Positions 34,341-42,330 of a stretch of 64,000 bases of DNA are shown here, in pieces. The notes under the pieces are model-generated. The model had not been told where the DNA came from, did not search any database, and saw only the letters and a program-made list of their open reading frames with translations. Source of the stretch: Thermatribacter sp048814795. Its GTDB lineage: Bacteria; Atribacterota; Atribacteria; Atribacterales; Thermatribacteraceae. Positions within the stretch are counted from its first letter, which is position 1, and every line of letters starts with the position of its first letter. The DNA is taken from positions 1,488,001 to 1,552,000 of the forward strand of contig CP184673.1 in the NCBI GenBank assembly GCA_048814795.1, read 5' to 3'. A program made the translations under genes and the position numbers.

Positions 34341-35729
34341 TTATGAAAAGTGCAACGGAAAACCAAAAACGGCCTCCGCTGCCTCCATAGTTGCTTCGGG
34401 AAGGGTTGGATGTGCATGGATAGTTTCAGCAATTTCTTGAGGAGTGCACTCCAGAGCCATAGCCAGTGTGGCTTCTGCAATGAGCGAAGAAGCTTGTGGA
34501 CCAATAATGTGTATTCCAAGTATTTCTCTTGTTTTTTTACAAGCAATAATTTTGACGAAACCTTCAGTTTCGCCTTCTATCAGAGCTTTTCCGCAGCCTC
34601 GGAAAGGAAATTTACCAATGCTAACTTCAAAACCTTGCTGAACAGCTTCTTCCTCAGAAAGACCTACTGAAGCCACTTCAGGCGAGCAGAAGACACAATT
34701 AGGTACAGCCCGGTAATCCATATGTTTTTTCTCCCCCAGCAGGTTGGCCACAGCTACCTCAGCTTCTTTGTAAGCGACATGAGCTAACATATGTTTTCCG
34801 TTTACATCTCCTATCGCATAAATATGTGGTGCAGTGGTGCGCATTGTTGCATCAGTTTTGGGGGCTCCATTTTCCAGCTTCACACCGGTGAGTTCAATGT
34901 TCAAACCTTCTAAAAGAGGTTTCCTGCCCGTTGCTATCAAGACCAAGTTACCCTCTGCTTCCTTCTCCTGACCTTCTTTTTCAAAGATAACCTTGAGGTC
35001 ATTTTCCTTTCGGATTTCTTTAACTCTGGCTTCAAGATGTATTTTCATGCCTCTTTTTTCAACTATTTCGGTGAGCAAAGCAGTTACCTCACCATCGACT
35101 GGGGGCAATATTTTAGGCATCATTTCTATTACTTCCACTTTAACGCCAAAAGTGTTAAAAATGCATGCCAACTCCATGCCAATAACTCCTCCGCCAATTA
35201 CCACAAGCCGCTCAGGCAGAGAGGGTAAAGACAGTGCTTCCTCGCTGTCAATAACGCCTTCAAGTTCTACGCCCTTTATAGGCGGAAGGAAAGTCTTGGA
35301 ACCAGAAGCCAGAAAAATAGATTTTGCCTTCAAAACTTCTGTATTCTTATCTGTTCTGATAATTTCAATCCGATTTTCATCCACAAAGCGAGCTGTGCCC
35401 TGGATAACCTCTGCTCCAGCTTTGCGAAGCAAGAAACCCACTCCACCCGTTAATCTTTTTACTATTTGAGTCTTCCTTTTAAGAACTTGCTCCCAATCCA
35501 AACCTTTATAGCTCGCCTTAACTCCAAATTGAGCAGCGTTTCGAACGAGATGCAGAACTTCTTGAGCTTTAAACAAAGCCTTAGTAGGTATACAACCCCG
35601 GTTAAGACAGGTACCTCCCAACTCTCTTTTTTCTATTAACGCTACCTTTAATCCCTTCTGCGCTGCGCGTATTGCTCCTGCATACCCAGCCGGACCACCA
35701 CCGATTACCAAAAGGTCCAATTCACGCAC
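34341..35729 (-). CDS. lpdA: Dihydrolipoamide dehydrogenase
   Basis: FAD-dependent L/E3 component that reoxidises dihydrolipoyl-H protein and makes NADH. It is 462 residues with an FAD-binding GGGPAGYAGAIRAAQKG at the N-terminus. The redox disulfide is C41/C46 in GGTCLNRGCIPTKAL, the NAD-binding site is VVIGGGVIGMELACIF, and the C-terminal active-site segment is HAHPTLPEATMEA. Start is GTG 35729 behind AAGGAGG. Its position between nfnB and gcvT ties its NADH output to the bifurcating transhydrogenase. Confidence 0.96.
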   Translation of the reverse strand: MRELDLLVIGGGPAGYAGAIRAAQKGLKVALIEKRELGGTCLNRGCIPTKALFKAQEVLHLVRNAAQFGVKASYKGLDWEQVLKRKTQIVKRLTGGVGFLLRKAGAEVIQGTARFVDENRIEIIRTDKNTEVLKAKSIFLASGSKTFLPPIKGVELEGVIDSEEALSLPSLPERLVVIGGGVIGMELACIFNTFGVKVEVIEMMPKILPPVDGEVTALLTEIVEKRGMKIHLEARVKEIRKENDLKVIFEKEGQEKEAEGNLVLIATGRKPLLEGLNIELTGVKLENGAPKTDATMRTTAPHIYAIGDVNGKHMLAHVAYKEAEVAVANLLGEKKHMDYRAVPNCVFCSPEVASVGLSEEEAVQQGFEVSIGKFPFRGCGKALIEGETEGFVKIIACKKTREILGIHIIGPQASSLIAEATLAMALECTPQEIAETIHAHPTLPEATMEAAEAVFGFPLHFS

Positions 35730-35741
35730 TTTATTACCTCC

Positions 35742-37154
35742 TTACCTCCATTGCGGAAAGTTGTGTGAATCTTTCAGGTAAAGATCTATGGAACGGGCTG
35801 CACGTTTGCCTGCGCCCATCGCGGAAATCACAGTAGCTGCACCCGTGACAATGTCTCCGCCTGCAAAAACCCCTGGCAAAGAGGTTGCACCGGTCTGAGG
35901 GTCTGCGGCAATATATCCTTTTTTATTGAGAGCAAGTCCCTCTATGGTTTCAAGAAGTAAGGGGTTAGGACCCTGACCTATGGCCACCACCACGGTATCT
36001 ATAGGGATTACAAATTCAGATCCGGGAATGGGTACTGGCCTTCTTCTCCCCGATTCATCAGGCTCTCCCAGCTCCATTTGTATGCATTCTATCCCGGTTA
36101 CCCAACCATTATCATTGCCTATAAATCTCACCGGATTGGTTAAAATTATGCAGTTTACTCCTTCTTCTTCGGCCCTTTCCACCTCTTCTACTCGGGCCGG
36201 CATCTCTTTTTTGGTCCTGCGGTACACCAAACAAACTTCTCCTGCTCCAAGTCTCAGGGCGCAGCGTGCAGCGTCCATGGCAACGTTTCCTCCTCCAATA
36301 ACTGCCACTCTTCTACCTATTTTCACCGGGGTGTCGAACTCCGGGAATAAGTAAGCCTTCATCAGGTTAGTTCTGGTTAAAAACTCGTTGGCCGAGTATA
36401 TGCCGTTAAGATTTTCACCAGGAATGTTTAGAAAATAAGGCAAACCAGCCCCGGTTCCAATAAAGAAAGCTTCATAGCCCTCTTCTTTTAAATCATCAAT
36501 GGTCAAAGTTTTTCCAACTACGCAGCTTAGCTCTATTTCTACCCCAAGAGAACGCACATAGTCAACCTCTTGAGCAACGATACTCTTGGGTAAGCGGAAT
36601 TCGGGTATTCCATAAACCAGAACCCCACCTGGTGCGTGAAGGGCTTCAAAGATAGTAACCTGATAACCCATTTTTGCAAGGTCTCCGGCGCAGGTTAAAC
36701 CAGCAGGACCCGAACCAATAACGGCTACGCGATGTCCATTCCAGGAAGGTACCGATGGCGAGCGGATTCCTTTTTCACGTTCATAATCGGCTACAAAACG
36801 CTCCAGGTAACCAATGGCAATGGGTTGTCCCTTTTTGCCAAGGACGCACCTTTCTTCACACTGGGTTTCTTGAGGACAAACTCTTCCGCAGATGGCTGGT
36901 AAGTTGTTTTTTTCTTTAATCTTGGCAATTGCCTCTTCGAAACGCCCTTCAGCAACCAGTTTTATGAAGCCAGGAATATCTATTTCTACTGGACAACCCT
37001 GTACACATTGCGGTTTCTTGCACTGTAAACAACGTCTTGCTTCTTCAACCGCTGCCCACTCAGACAAACCCAGAGGTACTTCTGCAAAGTCTTTTATGCG
37101 CTCCTGAGGGGGGCGCTGGGGCATTTTAGGACGACCAGAAAGCCTATTCTGCAT
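35742..37154 (-). CDS. nfnB: NfnB-type subunit (GltD-like, large subunit of NADH-dependent ferredoxin:NADP oxidoreductase)
   Basis: This 470-residue flavoprotein resembles glutamate synthase small subunit. N-terminal cysteines in RRCLQCKKPQCVQGCPVEID and CGRVCPQETQCEERC bind two 4Fe-4S clusters. An FAD site (VAVIGSGPAGLTCAGDLAKM) and an NADPH site (VAVIGGGNVAMDAARCAL) follow. It overlaps the NfnA-like gene by 11 bases. That pairing identifies the electron-bifurcating transhydrogenase rather than a stand-alone glutamate synthase subunit. Confidence 0.92.
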   Translation of the reverse strand: MQNRLSGRPKMPQRPPQERIKDFAEVPLGLSEWAAVEEARRCLQCKKPQCVQGCPVEIDIPGFIKLVAEGRFEEAIAKIKEKNNLPAICGRVCPQETQCEERCVLGKKGQPIAIGYLERFVADYEREKGIRSPSVPSWNGHRVAVIGSGPAGLTCAGDLAKMGYQVTIFEALHAPGGVLVYGIPEFRLPKSIVAQEVDYVRSLGVEIELSCVVGKTLTIDDLKEEGYEAFFIGTGAGLPYFLNIPGENLNGIYSANEFLTRTNLMKAYLFPEFDTPVKIGRRVAVIGGGNVAMDAARCALRLGAGEVCLVYRRTKKEMPARVEEVERAEEEGVNCIILTNPVRFIGNDNGWVTGIECIQMELGEPDESGRRRPVPIPGSEFVIPIDTVVVAIGQGPNPLLLETIEGLALNKKGYIAADPQTGATSLPGVFAGGDIVTGAATVISAMGAGKRAARSIDLYLKDSHNFPQWR

Positions 37155-37995
37155 AATGTGCTTCCTCCTTTGCTCTGGTTACCAAATATTTTTCTAAGGC
37201 ACGTTTTTCCTCTTCAAGGTAAATTCTTTGACGAGACAAAAGTTCGTCAAAGTCAACAGCATGCCCATCAAAAATGGGTCCATCAACACAGGTAAACTTG
37301 CAGTGTCCATCTACACTTACCCGACAGCAACCACACATTCCAGTTCCATCAACCATTATAGGGTTTAAACTGACCAGAGTAGGTACGTTGTATTTTCTGG
37401 TCAACAAACTGGTCATTTTCATCATCATAACTGGACCGATGGCCACTACCAGGTCCACTTTTTCTTCCTCAAGAATCCTTTCCAGGATAGTAGTTACAAA
37501 CCCTTTTTCTCCGTAACTGCCGTCATCAGTGGTCACATAAAGCCTATCACTGACTTCTCGCATCTTATTTTCCCAAAAAAGCATACTTGCTGTTCTGGCA
37601 CCAATTATAGAAGTTACTTTGTTGCCAGCTTCTTTAAGAGCTCTGGCCTTGGGAAAAGTGGGAGCAATCCCTACTCCTCCCCCAACACATACCACATGGC
37701 CAAAGTACTTTTCCTCCATTTCTTTACCCAGCGGACCGACAAAGTCCAGAAGTGCATCACCTGCTTCCATCTCGCCAAGCATCATGGTGGTTTTTCCTAC
37801 TTCTTGAAAGATTATGGTTACTGTACCCTTTTCTGCATCGAAGTCTGCAATGGTGAGCGGTATCCGTTCTCCTGTTTCATTAATCCTGAGGATGACAAAT
37901 TGACCAGCTTTTGCTTTTCGGGCTACTCGTGGAGCCTCGATTACCATTAGCTTGATCTCGGGAGTCAATACTTGTTTTTCCAGTATTTTGAACAA
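37144..37995 (-). CDS. nfnA: NfnA-type subunit (ferredoxin-NADP reductase-like, 2Fe-2S)
   Basis: This 283-residue protein has a flavin/NAD domain of the ferredoxin-NADP reductase family (AGQFVILRINETGERIPLTI; GGGVGIAPTFPKARALKEAG) and a C-terminal 2Fe-2S cysteine motif (GMCGCCRVSVDGHCKFTC). With NfnB it reversibly couples NADH and reduced ferredoxin oxidation to NADP reduction. Start is TTG 37995 behind AGGAGG. It is the first gene of the operon that continues into lpdA, gcvT, gcvH and lplA. Confidence 0.92.
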   Translation of the reverse strand: MFKILEKQVLTPEIKLMVIEAPRVARKAKAGQFVILRINETGERIPLTIADFDAEKGTVTIIFQEVGKTTMMLGEMEAGDALLDFVGPLGKEMEEKYFGHVVCVGGGVGIAPTFPKARALKEAGNKVTSIIGARTASMLFWENKMREVSDRLYVTTDDGSYGEKGFVTTILERILEEEKVDLVVAIGPVMMMKMTSLLTRKYNVPTLVSLNPIMVDGTGMCGCCRVSVDGHCKFTCVDGPIFDGHAVDFDELLSRQRIYLEEEKRALEKYLVTRAKEEAHYAE

Positions 37996-38040
37996 CTTGC
38001 GTACCTCCTCTTTGCAGTATGGCTGGATAAAACCAGTAAA

Positions 38041-38068
38041 ATTATACTATAATAAACCTACTTGTCAT
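38041..38068 (-). promoter_or_regulatory. Promoter of the nfnAB-lpdA-gcvTH operon
   Basis: On the minus strand ATGACA (38063-38068) and TATAAT (38041-38046) are 16 bases apart, about 45 bases before the nfnA start. A TATAAT also occurs on the plus strand at 38048-38053, which could serve the divergent glycosidase gene. Confidence 0.65.
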
Positions 38069-38105
38069 TTCCAATCCTGGAAATTTGGGTTTGAGGGTGA
38101 TAACC

Positions 38106-39080
38106 TTGTCAAAGCATAATTTTTTAGGGCTTAATAATTTTGTCAGACGTTATGAGAAAAATCCAATTTTGTCTCCAGAAAAGTGGCCCTACCCAGCCAA
38201 TGCCACTTTCAACCCTGCAGCAACTCTTTTTAGGGGTGAAACTCTGCTTTTGGTACGAGTTGAGGATTGCCGGGGCTTTTCTCATCTTACTCTTGCTCGA
38301 AGCAAAGACGGAATAGAAGGCTGGAGAATTGACCCGGAGCCTGCTCTCTATCCAGAAGCCCACATAAATGAGGAACAGTGGGGCTTAGAGGATCCAAGAA
38401 TTATATGGCTTGAGGAAGAAGAAAAATATGCGATTATCTATGTTTCTTTCAGTATAGGCGGCCCGGTAGTTTCTCTGGCACTTACTGAAGATTTTAAGAA
38501 CTTTGTTAAATACGGCTCTCTTCTCCCTCCTGAAGACAAAGATGCTTGCCTTTTTCCTCGTAAGTTTAAAACCGACCGTGGGAAGCGCTATGCACTTATA
38601 CACCGTCCCATCATCAGAGGAGAAGCTCATATCTGGATTTCTTTCTCTCCTGACCTCAAACACTGGGGTGATCATCAGGTGTTAATACCTACTCGTCCAG
38701 GATGGTGGGATCACACCCGAGTGGGGCTTGGTCCTCAACCTATCGAAACTCCTCAGGGTTGGCTGATTTTTTACCATGGGGTGCGACAAACTGCTTCAGG
38801 GAGCCTTTATCGAGTTGGGGCAGCCTTACTCGACCTTGAAGATCCCACCCAGGTCATATGCAGAACTGACGAATGGATTATGAGCCCCACAGAAAGCTTT
38901 GAATGGTTAGGAGATGTTCCTGGAGTCGTGTTTCCAACTGGAGCAATTGTCGATGAAGAAAATGATCAAATACGTATTTACTACGGTGCTGCGGACCGGT
39001 ATACTGGTCTCGCCTTCTTGCCCTATCGAGAATTTTTATATTATCTGGAAGAAAAATGCAAAAAGAAAGCTGGAAGTTAA
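38106..39080 (+). CDS. GH130-family glycoside phosphorylase/glycosidase
   Basis: About 324 residues with a five-bladed propeller pattern typical of GH130, whose members phosphorolyse beta-mannosides. Cues are RYEKNPILSPEKWPYPANATFNPAA near the start (shown in part), LLLVRVEDCRGFSHLTLARS, QWGLEDPRI with the catalytic-site aspartate, and WWDHTRVGLGPQPIETPQGW. The frame is open from a TTG at 38085. TTG 38106 is favoured by AGGGTGA five bases upstream. It is divergent from the nfn operon and convergent with the fluoride operon. Cytoplasmic, as no signal peptide is seen. Confidence 0.87.
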   Translation: MSKHNFLGLNNFVRRYEKNPILSPEKWPYPANATFNPAATLFRGETLLLVRVEDCRGFSHLTLARSKDGIEGWRIDPEPALYPEAHINEEQWGLEDPRIIWLEEEEKYAIIYVSFSIGGPVVSLALTEDFKNFVKYGSLLPPEDKDACLFPRKFKTDRGKRYALIHRPIIRGEAHIWISFSPDLKHWGDHQVLIPTRPGWWDHTRVGLGPQPIETPQGWLIFYHGVRQTASGSLYRVGAALLDLEDPTQVICRTDEWIMSPTESFEWLGDVPGVVFPTGAIVDEENDQIRIYYGAADRYTGLAFLPYREFLYYLEEKCKKKAGS

Positions 39081-39093
39081 TTTTCAAAATTGT

Positions 39094-39432
39094 CTAACTT
39101 TCAGTTCCATAGAAATAGATGGTGACTTTTTCTTCGGTAATCAGACCCTCTTTAACTACGTTGTCCAGGAGGGGCTTAAGTTGAGATATTTTCTCTTCTA
39201 CATCTACAACTTCGATAATTATTGGAAGATCTGAAGAAAGCCTGAGGACCGATGTAGTCTGAATTTGGTGACTTTTCCCCCCAAACCCTGCTATTCCCCT
39301 TAATACTGTGGCTCCAGCTAATTTGCGTCTTTTGAACTCTTCGAGTAAGTACTGATAAGCGGGCTTACCGTTGTATCTATCGGATTCCCCAATAAAAATG
39401 CGTAGCAGTATGGCTTTTTCTTCTTTTTTCAT
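39094..39432 (-). CDS. DUF190 family protein
   Basis: This 112-residue protein has the DUF190 pattern: LRIFIGESDRYNGKPAYQYLLEEF, then RKLAGATVLRGIAGFGG and LPIIIEVVDVEEKI. These proteins have a ferredoxin-like/PII-like fold and often accompany CrcB fluoride channels, which is the case here (three bases after crcB). Regulation of the channel by a small ligand is a reasonable guess, not shown. It is the last gene of the fluoride-riboswitch operon. Confidence 0.88.
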   Translation of the reverse strand: MKKEEKAILLRIFIGESDRYNGKPAYQYLLEEFKRRKLAGATVLRGIAGFGGKSHQIQTTSVLRLSSDLPIIIEVVDVEEKISQLKPLLDNVVKEGLITEEKVTIYFYGTES

Positions 39433-39435
39433 GGT

Positions 39436-39819
39436 TCACCTCACTAAAAAGTTTGCCATTATTTTACCCAGAAAAACCGAAAAGAGAGCTACTCCAAAAC
39501 CACCTCCTGAATTTAGCAAAAAATAAAAATATTCTCTATCCTCAAGGAGCCGAAATGATTCGTACTCAAAGGTTGAAAACGTGGTAAAAGAGCCCAAAAA
39601 ACCTATGGTGAGGAAAATCCGGAGCTCACGGTTGATTACTCCGCTTATTTCCGCTGTATACATGATGAAGCCTACAAAGAAACTACCAATAAGGTTGACC
39701 AACCAGGTCCCCAGAGGAAAAAAGGAGAAAGTTATAAGGCTTTGAAACCAACCACTTAAAAGAAAACGTGCCACTGCGCCAATTGCTCCACCTACAGCAA
39801 TCAGTATCAGCTCTTTCAC
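39436..39819 (-). CDS. crcB: Fluoride channel CrcB/FluC
   Basis: This 127-residue protein has four hydrophobic helices. Family signatures are GGAIGAVARFLLSG at the N-terminus, LGTWLVNLIGSFFVG (conserved pore asparagine) and IGFLGSFTTFSTFEYES (conserved phenylalanines and sodium-site region). It is a dual-topology dimeric fluoride exporter in the inner membrane. Start is GTG 39819 behind GGAGG. It lies downstream of a fluoride riboswitch and a DUF6062-like gene, which supports the function directly. Confidence 0.95.
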   Translation of the reverse strand: MKELILIAVGGAIGAVARFLLSGWFQSLITFSFFPLGTWLVNLIGSFFVGFIMYTAEISGVINRELRIFLTIGFLGSFTTFSTFEYESFRLLEDREYFYFLLNSGGGFGVALFSVFLGKIMANFLVR

Positions 39820-39833
39820 AGAGTTTTACCTCC

Positions 39834-40445
39834 TCAGTAAATTTTGCGAAAGGTTTTAGAAGCGAAAAACTCCAGAAGATACTGCCAGGATTCTTTTTCG
39901 AACTCAGAAAAACCAGAAGCAGCTTTGCGGTAATCAAACTTTTCTATGAAAGAATTGACAAGTTCCAGTATTCTATACAAAGTGTTTTCGGAAAAGCCAC
40001 AAATTTCCTTGGATATTTCATCTTCTGGTGGGAAAAGACAAAGGTGTTGCCTGCATAGAAAAGTATATTTTCCCCACTGTCTTTTCCACTCTGGCCAGTA
40101 TTTTTTGAGAATTTTACTTGATTCCCTTTCCAGTTCCTGATTCCGAAGGCAAAGATGGCATCTTGTATCCTCAGGAGCTGGTAACTCACCGCGAAGATAG
40201 TGCAATAGCAGGTCTTTAAAAATAATGGCAATGCCGAGAACCGAGGGACGCTCTTCAAATACAAGGCGCAAATGGTCACTGCACAATCCTCCATTCTTTG
40301 TTAGTTGAGTACGCACTTGAGGGTCATTGACCATTTCCCAAAAAAGTGTATCGAGATGCTTTTTATTCTGTTCGCGTAATAGAGCACAGATAGGACATCC
40401 AGGTTTGTCGAGATACTCTTTTATTCTTGAAGCTAAATAATCCAT
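39834..40445 (-). CDS. DUF6062-like cysteine-rich protein in the fluoride operon
   Basis: This 203-residue protein has three cysteine/histidine modules: GCPICALLREQNKKHLD at about residue 15, NGGLCSDHLRLV at about 55, and TRCHLCLRN with a later LCRQHLCLFPP. The CPxC plus C-x2-H arrangement resembles DUF6062 proteins and suggests zinc or other metal binding; the rest is helical. ATG 40445 is chosen because AAAGGAG precedes it; the upstream extension would run through the riboswitch. It is the first gene after the fluoride riboswitch, 14 bases before crcB. Function unknown. Confidence 0.75.
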   Translation of the reverse strand: MDYLASRIKEYLDKPGCPICALLREQNKKHLDTLFWEMVNDPQVRTQLTKNGGLCSDHLRLVFEERPSVLGIAIIFKDLLLHYLRGELPAPEDTRCHLCLRNQELERESSKILKKYWPEWKRQWGKYTFLCRQHLCLFPPEDEISKEICGFSENTLYRILELVNSFIEKFDYRKAASGFSEFEKESWQYLLEFFASKTFRKIY

Positions 40446-40480
40446 CTGGTCTCCTTTTGGGATACATAAAGTAATAAAAC

Positions 40481-40550
40481 AAAAAACTCCTGCACCTACT
40501 GGTACAGGAGTCATCAGCCTGAGTGGCACTTAAAGGGGAACTCCATCCCC
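40481..40550 (-). promoter_or_regulatory. Fluoride riboswitch (crcB motif) with terminator
   Basis: On the minus strand the aptamer opens GGGGATGGAGTTCCCC. This is the GGnGATGG...TTCCCC pseudoknot half of the crcB motif. It continues through a short hairpin to CTGATGACTCCTG, the conserved 3' segment. CTCCTGTACC then pairs with GGTGCAGGAG before TTTTTTG, forming a terminator (40481-40510) that shares bases with the aptamer. Fluoride binding should prevent termination and switch on the DUF6062-like gene, crcB and DUF190. Confidence 0.93.
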
Positions 40551-40574
40551 AATTTTTCAGTATCAATTAGCAAT

Positions 40575-40603
40575 ATAGTAAACTTTCATATTTCAAGAGT
40601 CAA
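40575..40603 (-). promoter_or_regulatory. Promoter of the fluoride-riboswitch operon
   Basis: On the minus strand TTGACT (40598-40603) and TACTAT (40575-40580) are 17 bases apart, placing the start site just before the aptamer. It overlaps the 3' end of tenA. Confidence 0.8.
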
Positions 40604-41245
40604 CTTTCCACAATTATAACTCTCTTCCCAAAAAAGCCATTCTAACTCGATAGCTTGTTTAAAAACGCTTTTCGCTTCCTGCCTTTCTGTGTCTGTAGTT
40701 TTCTGGGCTTCTTTTTCAAACCAACAACATAACTCTTCGACTAACTTTTGGTAAGCCTCTCCCGCATAGCTTTCCAACCAGGCTCTGTAAAGGACTGGTA
40801 TGTCGGATGATGTCTTACTCAAATAGTGAGTACCAATTTCGAGATAGCTCACAAAGCAAGGCAGTATCGAAGCAATAATCACGAAAGTGCTTTTTCTAAA
40901 AGCAATATTTATCAAGAAATCACCGTACCATAAAGCCACTTTCCCCTTTGGTGACTTGCTGAACTCATTATCTTTTTCAAGTAACTCGTGCATTGCTAAT
41001 TCCCCATCCACTGTTTCCTTAAGGAGCTTTATCGCAAAGTACTTAAGGCCTTTCTCATCTGCCTTGACTACCAGCATTCCTATTGCAGAGAGAAGATCTT
41101 CCAGGTAGTAGTCGTCCTGACTCAAGTAGTAGAAAAAGCATCTCCTGGGGAGCGTTCCCTGAACAAGATCCTTCAAGAAGGAGTGTTCTTTAAGCGAGTT
41201 CCACTCTTTGGCAAATTCCCTCTTGAATTTTTCTAAAAAACTCAT
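40586..41245 (-). CDS. tenA: TenA-family thiaminase II / aminopyrimidine aminohydrolase
   Basis: This 219-residue all-helical protein salvages thiamin pyrimidine by hydrolysing amino-HMP or thiamin. Active-site landmarks are FYYLSQDDYYLEDL (aspartate), the catalytic cysteine in SILPCFVSYLEIG and the C-terminal glutamate in IELEWLFWEESY. The length is standard. It follows an RNase H-like gene by 15 bases on the same strand. No thiamin (TPP) riboswitch was seen upstream. The next promoter, for the fluoride operon, overlaps its end. Confidence 0.9.
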   Translation of the reverse strand: MSFLEKFKREFAKEWNSLKEHSFLKDLVQGTLPRRCFFYYLSQDDYYLEDLLSAIGMLVVKADEKGLKYFAIKLLKETVDGELAMHELLEKDNEFSKSPKGKVALWYGDFLINIAFRKSTFVIIASILPCFVSYLEIGTHYLSKTSSDIPVLYRAWLESYAGEAYQKLVEELCCWFEKEAQKTTDTERQEAKSVFKQAIELEWLFWEESYNCGKLTLEI

Positions 41246-41260
41246 TAAAGCTCTTCCTCC

Positions 41261-41761
41261 TCAAGTGTGGCGATGCGCAACGCGTGAAGCACCGAAGGAT
41301 TCCGGCTTTACACAGGCAATAAAACCAAAGCTTTCAATCATGCCTACCAGTTCGCGAATAAGGTGTCGGGTAGGACCGTTGTTACCCACATCTATGTGAA
41401 TCTCTATTTTGTAATCTGAAAGTTCATCTTTGAACAGACTGTTGAAAATTTGCAGAAACTGCTGAGAAACTTCCAGAGAAAGCATGGCTTCTGCATATAT
41501 TTTTTCTCTTATGTTCTGGATCCCCTTGCGAAAAGTTTTTCTCCAGAAATATCGACCACCAAACCCTACCCTGTGGATGATTAGTGCCGTTACGAAAACC
41601 TGGGTGGAAGAACCTTTCCAATGTTCGCGGGAGTCTGTCCCAATTATAAGACGATAAGAGAAGTCAGGTTCTTCCCGCATAAAAGATACAATTGAACTAA
41701 CCACTTCTTCAAATGATACTCTTCCTTGAGTGGGATTATTAAAATAAAGTGTTTTTCTCAT
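41261..41761 (-). CDS. Ribonuclease H-like YkuK family protein
   Basis: This 166-residue protein matches the YkuK/DUF458 family, which has an RNase H-like fold. YRLIIGTDSREHWKGSSTQVFV contains the first acidic strand (quoted in part), IYAEAMLSLEVSQQFLQIF forms the helix, and IEIHIDVGNNGPTRHLIREL carries the second acidic residue. The frame extends upstream to 41839, but ATG 41761 (MRKTLYFNNP) gives the family N-terminus. It probably acts on nucleic acid; no studied homologue is known to me. Divergent from dut. Confidence 0.8.
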   Translation of the reverse strand: MRKTLYFNNPTQGRVSFEEVVSSIVSFMREEPDFSYRLIIGTDSREHWKGSSTQVFVTALIIHRVGFGGRYFWRKTFRKGIQNIREKIYAEAMLSLEVSQQFLQIFNSLFKDELSDYKIEIHIDVGNNGPTRHLIRELVGMIESFGFIACVKPESFGASRVAHRHT

Positions 41762-41885
41762 TGCCAGATAGCTTTTAATCTTTTTAATTATTTTAACCCA
41801 AACAATGTTCGTGCAACAAGCTTCTGGCGAGCTTGACAAAAAAGTTTTCTCAGGCTAAATTCTTTTAACAAAAACGGGGGTTGAA

Positions 41886-42320
41886 ATGAAAAAAGAAGTA
41901 ATTATACGCTTCAAAAGGCTTTCTCAAGAGGCTGTTGTACCACGTTTTGCATATCCTGACGATGCTTGCTTTGATATTTTTAGCCCTGAGAGTGCGATTA
42001 TCCCCCCTCAAGGTAGTGTTGTGATAGACCTCAAGATAGCTTCCGAGTTTCCACCGGGCTATGAGGTGGTTCTTCGCCCGCGAAGCGGTATGGGTATTAA
42101 GCATGGTATTATTATTCATCCTGGCACCATTGACTCTGGCTATAGGGGAAGCTGGTTTATCAGGCTTTTCAACCTGGGAAACAGCGCTTATCAGATTAAA
42201 AGGGGAGATAGAATAGCTCAGGGTGCGTTACGCGAAGTGCCACGGGTAATTATAGTTGAGGCTCAGGTTCTGTCGTCTTCCCCAAGGGGAACAGATGGAC
42301 TTGGCTCAACGGGAAGGTGA
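41886..42320 (+). CDS. dut: dUTP diphosphatase
   Basis: This 144-residue trimeric dUTPase hydrolyses dUTP to dUMP. Motifs in order are DDACFDIFSPES (motif 1), RPRSGMGIKHGI (motif 2), HPGTIDSGYRGSW (motif 3 with the catalytic aspartate), RGDRIAQGAL (motif 4) and RGTDGLGSTGR (motif 5). The C-terminal arm is therefore complete. The start ATG follows GGGGTTGAA. The glucan phosphorylase gene begins 11 bases downstream. Confidence 0.95.
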   Translation: MKKEVIIRFKRLSQEAVVPRFAYPDDACFDIFSPESAIIPPQGSVVIDLKIASEFPPGYEVVLRPRSGMGIKHGIIIHPGTIDSGYRGSWFIRLFNLGNSAYQIKRGDRIAQGALREVPRVIIVEAQVLSSSPRGTDGLGSTGR

Positions 42321-42330
42321 GGAAATCTTT

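Noticed and set aside
34328..34546. N-terminal extension of gcvT to 34546
   Set aside because: The extension is out-of-frame lpdA sequence; a good SD and the family N-terminus both point to TTG 34327.
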